NCBI GenBank assembly: GCA_021845835.1
Contig: JAJZVE010000404.1
Coordinates: forward strand, 1 to 5,144
Source of the DNA: Pseudomonadota bacterium
Lineage (GTDB): Bacteria > Pseudomonadota > Alphaproteobacteria > Acetobacterales > Acetobacteraceae
Reading direction: 5' to 3'
Length of the DNA stretch: 5,144 nt
In this document: positions 1 through 5,144 of the stretch, piece by piece
How the letters are laid out: the number at the start of each line of letters is the position of its first letter
Position numbering within the stretch: the stretch's first letter is position 1
Made by a program: the position numbers and the translations under genes
Notes under the pieces: model-generated
Told to the model about the DNA's origin: nothing
What the model saw: only the letters and a program-made list of their open reading frames with translations
Database searches by the model: none

Positions 1-1
1 G

Positions 2-685
2 CCGTTCACCGTGTTCACCAACGGCACGGTGAAGCCGCCCGCCGCGCTGGCGCAGGTGCTCGGCGACGCCGGGCTGGCGGTGGCGCCGCAACAGGTGATG
101 ACCCCGACCACGGTCGCCGCCACGCTGCTGCGCCGGCGCGGCGTGCAGCGGGTGATGATGATCGGCGCCGAGGCCGGACGGGTGCCGTTGCTGGAAGCGG
201 GCATCGAGGTGACGGACAGCCGCGCGCCGCACGCGGTCGATGCGGTCTATGTCGCGTGGTACCGCGACTTCGACATGGACGACCTGGAGAACGCCGCCCG
301 CGCCATCTGGGACGGCGCGGCATTCCTGGCCGGCTCGCTCAATCCCTTCTACATGACGGCAACGGGGCGCGCGATTGGCACCTCGCGCGCGATCAGCGCG
401 GCGATCGCCAGCCTGACCGGCAAGCGTCCCACGCTGACCGGCAAGCCGTCGCCGCTCGCGCTGCGCGATGCGCTGCGGCGGCTCGGCGTCGGCGCCGGCG
501 ATCTCGTCGTGGTGGGCGACGATGCCGGGCTGGAGATGAGCATGGCGCGCCGCGGCGGCGCGCTCGGCGTGCTGGTGCAGACCGGCGTGACCGGCGCCGT
601 GAACACGGACGCCCTGCCCGCCGCGCATCGCCCCGATCTCGTCGTGCGCGACGCCGCCGAGCTCGCGCGTTTGTGGGGAGGCTGA
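2..685 (+). CDS. HAD-superfamily (NagD-like, HAD-IIA) hydrolase, 5'-truncated by the window edge
   Basis: C-terminal part of a haloacid dehalogenase-type phosphatase. The open frame runs back to base 2 as P-F-T-V-F-T-N-G-T, the usual beta-strand leading into HAD motif II (TNG at 17-25). The GTG at 11 is therefore an internal valine, and the true start, with the nucleophile motif DxDG, lies upstream; family length suggests about 35-50 residues are missing. Motif III is the GKPSP lysine (codon 443-445). Motif IV is VVVGDD followed by LE (aspartates at 518-523). In many NagD relatives the later acidic residue is Asp, so the Glu here is a mild variation. The region between motifs II and III fits a C2-type cap. 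Such enzymes hydrolyse small phosphate esters in the cytoplasm, but the substrate cannot be told. The stop lies one base before the thiolase start, so it is probably the first visible gene of that operon. Family is fairly certain; function is not. Confidence 0.85.
   Translation, partial: PFTVFTNGTVKPPAALAQVLGDAGLAVAPQQVMTPTTVAATLLRRRGVQRVMMIGAEAGRVPLLEAGIEVTDSRAPHAVDAVYVAWYRDFDMDDLENAARAIWDGAAFLAGSLNPFYMTATGRAIGTSRAISAAIASLTGKRPTLTGKPSPLALRDALRRLGVGAGDLVVVGDDAGLEMSMARRGGALGVLVQTGVTGAVNTDALPAAHRPDLVVRDAAELARLWGG
675..681 (+). promoter_or_regulatory. Ribosome binding site of the thiolase gene
   Basis: GGGGAGG sits five bases before the ATG at 687 and overlaps the last codons of the HAD gene. 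It is the strongest Shine-Dalgarno match seen in the window. It supports the ATG at 687 as the thiolase start and coupled translation with the preceding gene. Confidence 0.75.
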
Positions 686-686
686 A

Positions 687-1871
687 ATGGGCAGCAAGGT
701 TCGGGTGGCAGGCGTGGGCATGGTGCCGTTCACCAAGCCCGGCGCAGGCGACCCCTATGACGTGATGGGCGAGGCCGCGGCGCGCATGGCGCTGGAAGAT
801 GCCGGTCTGGCCTACGACGATGTCGAGCAGGCCTATGCCGGCTACGTGTTCGGCGATTCCACCAGCGGGCAGAAGGTGCTGTACCGCCTCGGCATGACGC
901 AGGTGCCGGCGTTCAACGTCAACAACAACTGTTCCACCGGCTCGTCGGCCCTGTTCCTCGCCCGCCAGGCGGTCGGGAGCGGCGCAGTGGACTGCGCGCT
1001 GGCGATCGGGTTCGAGCAGATGCAGCCCGGCGCGCTCGGCCGCGTGTTCGCCGACAAGCCCGACCCGTTCGAACGGTTCAACCAGGAAGCGGAGGATCTG
1101 CTCGGCGAGGTCGAGCTGCCGCACGCCATCCGGATGTTCGGCGGTGCCGGGCTGGAGCACATGCGCCGCTATGGCACCGAACTGCGCACCTTCGCCGAGG
1201 TGCGCGCCAAGGCCAGCCGCCACGCGGTCCACAACCCGCTCGCCATCTTCCGCAAGGAAGTGAGCGCGGACGAGGTGCTGGCGTCGCCGGCGATCTGGCC
1301 CGGCGTGATGACGCGGCTGATGGCCTGTCCGCCCACCTGCGGCGCAGCGGCGGCAGTAGTCGTGTCGGACCGCTTCGCCGAGCGGCGCGGGATCGCAGCC
1401 GGCGTCAGCATCCGGGCGCAGGCGATGACCACCGACGGTCCCAGCACGTTCGCCACGCATGACATGCGCCGCGTCGTCGGCTGCGACATGGCGCGCACCG
1501 CCGCGGCAAAAGTCTATGACACGGCTGGCGTCGGCCCCGACGACCTCGATGTCGTGGAGCTGCACGACTGCTTCGCGCAGAACGAGGTCATCAGCTACGA
1601 GGCGCTGGGCCTGTGCGCCGACGGCGAGGCCGCGAAGTTCGTGGCCGACGGCGACAACACCTATGGCGGGCGCATCGTCACCAACCCGTCCGGCGGCCTG
1701 CTGTCGAAAGGTCATCCGCTGGGCGCCACCGGACTCGCGCAGTGCTTCGAGCTGGTGCGGCAACTGCGTGGCCAGGCCGGCGCGCGGCAGGTGCAGGGCG
1801 CGCGGCTGGCGTTGCAGCACAATCTCGGTCTCGGCGGCGCCTGCGTGGTGACGCTGTATGAGCGCACCTGA
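687..1871 (+). CDS. SCP-x type thiolase (lipid-transfer protein / acetyl-CoA acetyltransferase family)
   Basis: A complete 394-residue thiolase-superfamily enzyme, expected to cleave 3-ketoacyl-CoA with CoA (or run the reverse condensation) in the cytoplasm. The nucleophile is Cys82 in NNNCSTGSSAL. The SCP-x signature ELHDCF (residues 291-296) replaces the NEAF motif of classical thiolases and supplies His293 and Cys295. GHPLGATG (342-349) carries the second catalytic histidine, His343. The tail QHNLGLGGACVVTLY (377-391) matches the thiolase domain of animal SCP-x closely, as I remember it. Length agrees with a thiolase domain alone: there is no C-terminal SCP2 sterol-carrier domain. Because the catalytic Cys and both His are kept, it looks like a true thiolase, not one of the Ltp2-type retro-aldolases of steroid degradation that share this fold. 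The start is set by a strong ribosome site. The 3' end overlaps the ligase gene by 14 bases, pointing to joint action on the same acyl-CoA pathway. Substrate unknown; members of this group often take branched or sterol-derived chains. Confidence 0.93.
   Translation: MGSKVRVAGVGMVPFTKPGAGDPYDVMGEAAARMALEDAGLAYDDVEQAYAGYVFGDSTSGQKVLYRLGMTQVPAFNVNNNCSTGSSALFLARQAVGSGAVDCALAIGFEQMQPGALGRVFADKPDPFERFNQEAEDLLGEVELPHAIRMFGGAGLEHMRRYGTELRTFAEVRAKASRHAVHNPLAIFRKEVSADEVLASPAIWPGVMTRLMACPPTCGAAAAVVVSDRFAERRGIAAGVSIRAQAMTTDGPSTFATHDMRRVVGCDMARTAAAKVYDTAGVGPDDLDVVELHDCFAQNEVISYEALGLCADGEAAKFVADGDNTYGGRIVTNPSGGLLSKGHPLGATGLAQCFELVRQLRGQAGARQVQGARLALQHNLGLGGACVVTLYERT
1847..1851 (+). promoter_or_regulatory. 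Probable ribosome binding site of the first acyl-CoA ligase
   Basis: GGTGA lies six bases before the ATG at 1858, inside the thiolase coding sequence, and matches part of the usual anti-Shine-Dalgarno complement. It favours 1858 over the in-frame ATG at 1888, which has only a C/G-rich stretch before it. The match is short. Confidence 0.4.
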
Positions 1872-3432
1872 GCAACGGGACCCGGGGATGTATGAGGGGT
1901 TGCGGGATCACCATCGCTGGGTGCTGCCCGAGGTACTGGCGTCGCAGGCGGCGGCGCGGCCGGATGCCGTATTCCTGCTCACCACCGACGGCGAGCGGCT
2001 GACCTACGGCGAGGCGGCGCGGCACGCCGCGCGCGTCGCCGGCTGGCTCGCCGGCCAGGGCGTGCAGCCGGGCGATCGCGTGGCCGCCATGCTGCCCAAC
2101 AACCTCGATTTCGTCCGGCTGTGGCTGGGCGCGGCGCGGCTCGGCGCGACGCTGGTGCCGCTCAACACGGCACTGGTCGGCAGCTTCCTTGCCCATCCGC
2201 TGCGCAACTGCGCGGCGCGATTAGTGGTGGCGGATCGCGCCTTCCATGCCACGATCGCGGCGGCCGGCGCCGACGGGGCGCGCATCGTCGCCCCGGCCGA
2301 CATCGCCGAGGCGGCGCCCTATGCCGGCCCGATGCCGGCGGCGCGCGACATCGCGTGCATCCTCTACACCTCCGGCACCACCGGGCCGAGCAAGGGTGTG
2401 CTGATGCCGCACGCGCATTGCTATCTGTTCGGGCTGGGCACCATCGACAGCCAGTCGCTGACCGGGCAGGACCGGCATTACGTCTGCCTGCCGCTGTTCC
2501 ACGTCAACGCGCTGATGATGCAGCTGTACGCGGTGATGATCGCCGGCGCGTCGGCGGTGCTGCGGCCGCGCTTCAGCGCCGGCGCGTTCGTCGATGACCT
2601 GCACCGCTACGGCATCACCGCGGTCAACCTGCTCGGCGCCGCCACGGCCTTCATTTTCGCGCAGCCGCCGCGGGACGCCGACCGCGGGCACCGGCTGCGC
2701 GTGATCCAGGTGGCGCCCAACCCGGCCGATCACGAGCGCACCTGGCGCGAGCGTTTCGGCGTGCCCGACGTGATCTCGGGCTTCGGCATGACCGAATGCA
2801 ACATCCCGGTCTATGGCCGCATGGGCGAATCGCGGCCCGATACCTCGGGCTTCGTCTATGACCGCTATTTCGCGGTGGAAATCCGCGATCCTGACAGCGA
2901 CGATCCGCTGCCGCCGGGCACGGTGGGCGAGATCATGGTGCGCCCACACGTGCCGTTCGGTTTCATGGCCGGCTACAACGCGATGCCGGACAAGACCGTG
3001 GAGGCGTGCCGCAACTTCTGGTTCCACACCGGCGATGCCGGCATCATGGATGGCGACGGCGTCATCCGCTTCGTCGATCGCCTCAAGGACTGCATCCGCC
3101 GCCGCGGCGAGAACATCTCGTCCTTCGAGCTGGAAGCGGCCATGCGCGGCATGGACGGCGTGAAGGAGGTCGCGGCGTTCGCCGTGCCGTCCGACGTGAC
3201 CGGCGCCGAAGAAGAAGTGATGCTTGCGATCGTGCCGCTGCCGGGCGCGCACCTGACCGCGCGCGACGTCGCCGCCTATGCCGGCCGCCATCTGCCGCGC
3301 TTCGCGCAGCCGCGCTACGTGGAACTGATGGACACGCTGCCGCGCACGCCGACCGAGAAGGTGCAGAAGCAGGTGTTGCGCCAGCGCGGCGTGACCGCGG
3401 CGGCGGTCGATGTGTCAGCCGCCGTTGCGTGA
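1858..3432 (+). CDS. AMP-binding acyl-CoA ligase (class I adenylate-forming enzyme, CaiC/DitJ-like)
   Basis: A complete 524-residue ligase that would activate a carboxylic acid with ATP to an acyl-adenylate and then to the CoA thioester. All core motifs are present in order: the P-loop YTSGTTGPSKGV (170-181), the adenine/acyl-pocket motif GFGMTE (308-313), HTGD (390-393), the hinge region VDRLKDCIRRRGENIS (406-421) and the C-terminal catalytic lysine Lys501 in PTEKVQK. The N-terminal domain covers about residues 25-405 and the mobile C-terminal domain the rest. There is no signal peptide or membrane segment, so it is cytoplasmic. General sequence style recalls CaiC (carnitine-CoA ligase) and diterpenoid DitJ-like ligases, but this does not settle the substrate. 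The start overlaps the thiolase gene by 14 bases, implying translational coupling; an alternative start is the in-frame ATG at 1888 (Met11). The 3' end overlaps the opposing AraC-type gene by 18 bases. Confidence 0.92.
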   Translation: MSAPEQRDPGMYEGLRDHHRWVLPEVLASQAAARPDAVFLLTTDGERLTYGEAARHAARVAGWLAGQGVQPGDRVAAMLPNNLDFVRLWLGAARLGATLVPLNTALVGSFLAHPLRNCAARLVVADRAFHATIAAAGADGARIVAPADIAEAAPYAGPMPAARDIACILYTSGTTGPSKGVLMPHAHCYLFGLGTIDSQSLTGQDRHYVCLPLFHVNALMMQLYAVMIAGASAVLRPRFSAGAFVDDLHRYGITAVNLLGAATAFIFAQPPRDADRGHRLRVIQVAPNPADHERTWRERFGVPDVISGFGMTECNIPVYGRMGESRPDTSGFVYDRYFAVEIRDPDSDDPLPPGTVGEIMVRPHVPFGFMAGYNAMPDKTVEACRNFWFHTGDAGIMDGDGVIRFVDRLKDCIRRRGENISSFELEAAMRGMDGVKEVAAFAVPSDVTGAEEEVMLAIVPLPGAHLTARDVAAYAGRHLPRFAQPRYVELMDTLPRTPTEKVQKQVLRQRGVTAAAVDVSAAVA

Positions 3433-4368
3433 CGCCACCGGCGACTGGCCGAACCGCTTGCCGTAGGCGCGGGTGAAGCTGGCGGCGTCGCTGTAGCCGC
3501 AGCGCATGGCGATGTCGGCGACGCGGGTGTCGGCGAAGCGCCCGCTGGTCAGGCAGCGCCGCGCCGCCTGCAGCCGCCGCTCGCGCAGCGTGCCGCTGAA
3601 GGTCATGCCGCTTTCGGCCAGCACCGCATACAGATGACTGCGCGAAATGCGCAGGCGCCGCGCCACCTGCTCCGCCGAAAGCTCGGCGTCGCCCAGCCCC
3701 GCCTCGATCTCGGCGAGGATGCGCGCGCAGGTGACGCGGTGCTGGCGGTCGACCAGCGGCGCCGCCACGGCATCGCGCGCCGCCCGCCCGATCAGCGTGC
3801 CGAGATGGTCAAGCATGGCATAGTCCATGTCGCCCACCTCCTGCGCGCCGATCCGCCACAGGCCCTGGATATAGGCGCCGATCAGGGCGCCGAGGCCGTC
3901 CGCACGGATGCGCAGGCTGGCGGGACGTCCGCGCGGCCCCAGCCGGCGGCGCATCACCTCGTCCGGCACGAACGCCGCCACCAGATCGGCGCCGGCGGGA
4001 AAGCTGAGCAGGCAGGGCGCATGCACATCGACCAGCGCGATGTCGCCCGGATCGAGCACCACGTCCTCGCCAAACTGCTCGACCCGCATGCTGTGGCGCA
4101 GCACCAGCTTGACGGAAAACCCCGCTGCCGGCGCCGCGGCGACGGTGGCGCGGGTCTGCCGCGCCTGATGCGACTGCGCGTCCACACGGGTCAGCCGCAG
4201 GCGCCCCTTGGCGCAGGCCTGGCCGGCGGCGCGGAACGCCCCCCTGCCGGCCGCCACCATCTCCAGCGGGGCGAAGCGGTGGCGCGTCACCTCCTGCCAC
4301 ATGGCAACCTGCTCGCCGGGGGCAACCGCGGCGGTCGTCCACGACATGTTCACAGCCAGACCTCGCAT
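3415..4368 (-). CDS. AraC-family transcriptional regulator
   Basis: A complete 317-residue DNA-binding regulator. The N-terminal half (about 20-200) resembles the AraC_binding_2 (FeaR-like) sensor domain, with the beta-barrel stretch DPGDIALVDVHAPCLLSFP at 106-124. The C-terminal part carries two helix-turn-helix units: SAEQVARRLRISRSHLYAVL (231-250) and TRVADIAMRCGYSDAASFTR (281-300). It ends with the family signature through YGKRFGQSP. The start is uncertain: ATG at 4368 gives the full length, while the in-frame ATG at 4347 (Met8, MSWTT) has a GAGG 13 bases upstream and would better fit the putative promoter, whose transcript would begin only about six bases before 4368. It is divergent from a FadD-like ligase and convergent with the thiolase-ligase unit, so it probably controls this cluster in response to a pathway acid or CoA ester. 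The effector is unknown. Confidence 0.9.
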   Translation of the reverse strand: MRGLAVNMSWTTAAVAPGEQVAMWQEVTRHRFAPLEMVAAGRGAFRAAGQACAKGRLRLTRVDAQSHQARQTRATVAAAPAAGFSVKLVLRHSMRVEQFGEDVVLDPGDIALVDVHAPCLLSFPAGADLVAAFVPDEVMRRRLGPRGRPASLRIRADGLGALIGAYIQGLWRIGAQEVGDMDYAMLDHLGTLIGRAARDAVAAPLVDRQHRVTCARILAEIEAGLGDAELSAEQVARRLRISRSHLYAVLAESGMTFSGTLRERRLQAARRCLTSGRFADTRVADIAMRCGYSDAASFTRAYGKRFGQSPVASRNGG

Positions 4369-4371
4369 AGC

Positions 4372-4388
4372 GGAACAAGGATGGTTCC
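4372..4388. repeat. Inverted repeat GGAAC-N7-GTTCC, possible operator
   Basis: Perfect five-base arms (4372-4376 and 4384-4388) flank a seven-base spacer. The repeat covers the putative -10 element and start point of the regulator gene, a position suited to autorepression. AraC proteins more often bind direct repeats, so the bound factor, if any, is uncertain. Confidence 0.35.
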
Positions 4389-4409
4389 TGCTTTGCCGGT
4401 TGCGGTCAA
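4381..4409 (-). promoter_or_regulatory. Putative sigma70-type promoter of the AraC-family gene
   Basis: On the minus strand TTGACC (4409-4404, five of six matches to the -35 consensus) is followed after 17 bases by AACCAT (4386-4381), a weak -10 with three of six matches. Transcription would start near 4374, favouring translation from the ATG at 4347. It is a consensus-based guess only. Confidence 0.3.
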
Positions 4410-4410
4410 G

Positions 4411-4422
4411 CGCCGGCCGGCG
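4411..4422. repeat. 12-base perfect palindrome CGCCGGCCGGCG
   Basis: Uninterrupted self-complementary sequence in the divergent intergenic region, just upstream of the putative -35 of the regulator gene. It consists only of G and C, so chance occurrence is quite possible in this genome. Confidence 0.3.
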
Positions 4423-4480
4423 GATCTTCCAACGCTTCGCCGCCGTGGCGGTGACGCTGGCGCCGTCGAACGAGCCGTGG

Positions 4481-4486
4481 AAAGGA
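4481..4486 (+). promoter_or_regulatory. Ribosome binding site of the second acyl-CoA ligase
   Basis: AAAGGA four bases before the ATG at 4491. It fixes the start of a gene that has no stop codon inside the window. Confidence 0.6.
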
Positions 4487-4490
4487 CGAC

Positions 4491-5144
4491 ATGAACGCTC
4501 TGAACTGGGACCTTGGCAGTCTGCCCGCGGTTCATCCGACAGCCGTCCACATGCTGGCCGAGGCGGCGCGCCGCGCCCCCTCCGCCACCGCCCTCGTGTT
4601 CGGCGAAGAACGCCTGGATTATGCTCAGTACCTGCGCTGCGTCGCCGGCTTTGCCGGTCTGCTGGCGGACCTGGGCGCGCGCGGACAGCGCGTCGCCCTG
4701 GTCTGCGGCAATTCGCCCGACATGGCGATCGCCCTGTTCGCCGTTCATGCCGCGGGCGCCCAGGCGGTCCCGGTCAATCCGGCCTACACCGGGCGCGAAA
4801 TGGGGCACATCCTTTCCGACGCCACACCCACCGCCTGCATCTACGACCAGGAGGCAGCCTCCGTCGTCGAGCCGCTGCTCGCCGAATGCGCGATCGCCAA
4901 CGCCGTCAGGATCGGCGGTGCCACCGGAATGCGGCTGACGCGCTGGCGCGACGGGGCCGACCGGCCGCTTCCCGATCCCCTGCCGGCGCCGTCCGATTTC
5001 GCCAGCCTGCAATATACGGGGGGAACGACCGGACTGCCGAAGGGCGTCAACATCACGCACGCGCAGATGGCGGTGAACATCAGCCAGCGCGAGGCGGCGC
5101 TGCCGACCCGGCCAGGCGACGAGAGCATCCTGTGCGCGATGCCG
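4491..5144 (+). CDS. FadD-like acyl-CoA ligase (AMP-binding), 3'-truncated by the window edge
   Basis: The first 218 residues of a second adenylate-forming ligase, read directly from the ATG at 4491; the frame stays open to the last base. It begins MNALNWDLGSLPAVHP. It shows the usual N-terminal features, ALVFGEERLDYAQY (34-47) and the AVPVNPAYTGREM stretch (92-104) typical of long- and medium-chain ligases. The ATP-binding P-loop is QYTGGTTGLPKGV (174-186, Lys184). The TGGTTG form is more like FadD-type long-chain ligases than the TSGTTG of the upstream ligase, so the two are probably not recent duplicates. The C-terminal motifs lie beyond the window, so an intact enzyme cannot be confirmed. 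Predicted role: cytoplasmic, ATP-dependent formation of an acyl-CoA, probably feeding the same pathway as the thiolase. It is transcribed divergently from the AraC-type regulator, its most likely controller. Family is clear; chain-length preference is inferred. Confidence 0.9.
   Translation, partial: MNALNWDLGSLPAVHPTAVHMLAEAARRAPSATALVFGEERLDYAQYLRCVAGFAGLLADLGARGQRVALVCGNSPDMAIALFAVHAAGAQAVPVNPAYTGREMGHILSDATPTACIYDQEAASVVEPLLAECAIANAVRIGGATGMRLTRWRDGADRPLPDPLPAPSDFASLQYTGGTTGLPKGVNITHAQMAVNISQREAALPTRPGDESILCAMP

Larger units (their letters stand above)
4369..4490. promoter_or_regulatory. Divergent intergenic promoter/operator region
   Basis: This 122-base gap between the divergent regulator and ligase genes must hold both promoters unless transcription enters from further away. 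It contains three short inverted repeats: GGAAC-7-GTTCC (4372-4388), a 12-base GC palindrome (4411-4422) and CCGCC-2-GGCGG (4440-4451). For the ligase direction I found no convincing -35/-10 pair. The location makes it the likeliest binding region for the AraC-type protein. The two GC-only repeats may be chance in such GC-rich DNA. Confidence 0.5.

Noticed and set aside
393..1820. A 475-codon open frame on the minus strand opposite the HAD and thiolase genes
   Set aside because: Its translation is rich in Arg, His and Ala with no recognisable domain, and it lies opposite two well-supported genes. Long antisense frames are expected when third positions are nearly all G or C.
2221..3291. A 356-codon minus-strand open frame opposite the first ligase
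   Set aside because: Low-complexity His/Arg/Ala/Gly-rich product with no family motif. It is a mirror of the ligase coding frame.
3400..3480. Possible bidirectional terminator between the convergent genes
   Set aside because: The genes overlap and I see no stable hairpin with a T-run on either strand.
4400..4428. Possible plus-strand promoter TTGCGG-N17-GATCTT for the second ligase
   Set aside because: The -10 matches at only three of six positions and the -35 is weak, so it is no better than chance.
3634..4494. A 286-codon plus-strand open frame opposite the AraC-type gene, ending at the second ligase start
   Set aside because: The opposite strand has clear AraC helix-turn-helix signatures, and this product shows only Arg/His/Gln-rich composition.
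4513..4938. A 141-codon plus-strand open frame within the second ligase
   Set aside because: It is out of frame with the ligase and gives a Pro/Arg/Ser-rich product. The correct frame starts at 4491 and runs off the window.
4350..5060. A 236-codon minus-strand open frame opposite the second ligase
   Set aside because: The plus strand at 4491-5144 encodes an unmistakable AMP-binding N-terminus, and the antisense product has no recognisable features.

Overview
This is a very GC-rich window (roughly 70% by eye, with strong G/C preference at third codon positions). It is densely packed with acyl-CoA metabolism genes. Gene style, composition and the set of families (SCP-x type thiolase, AMP-binding acyl-CoA ligases, AraC regulator) suggest a high-GC proteobacterium, perhaps an alphaproteobacterium. 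No marker gene fixes the lineage, so this placement is tentative.

Layout. Positions 1-685 (+) hold the C-terminal part of a NagD-like HAD hydrolase whose start lies before the window. One base later comes a complete SCP-x/lipid-transfer-protein type thiolase (687-1871, +). It overlaps by 14 bases a complete class I adenylate-forming acyl-CoA ligase (1858-3432, +). These three look like one co-transcribed, translationally coupled unit. The ligase converges on, and overlaps by 18 bases, a complete AraC-family regulator on the minus strand (4368-3415). A 122-base divergent intergenic region (4369-4490) separates the regulator from a second acyl-CoA ligase of the FadD-like type (4491 to beyond the window end, +). 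That second ligase has no stop codon within the window.

How the genes may work together (inference): the ligases would activate one or more carboxylic acids to CoA thioesters, and the thiolase would cleave a 3-ketoacyl-CoA, often a branched or sterol/isoprenoid-like one in this family, to a shortened acyl-CoA. The AraC-type protein is a plausible substrate-responsive regulator of the divergent ligase and perhaps of the cluster. The HAD protein's role is unknown. No dehydrogenase or hydratase is visible, so a full beta-oxidation cycle would need genes outside the window.

I see no RNA gene, mobile element, CRISPR array or clear intrinsic terminator. Every family here is known. The less ordinary points are the regulator's divergent promoter region with several short inverted repeats, the convergent stop-codon overlap, and the unassigned substrate of this SCP-x thiolase/ligase cluster.
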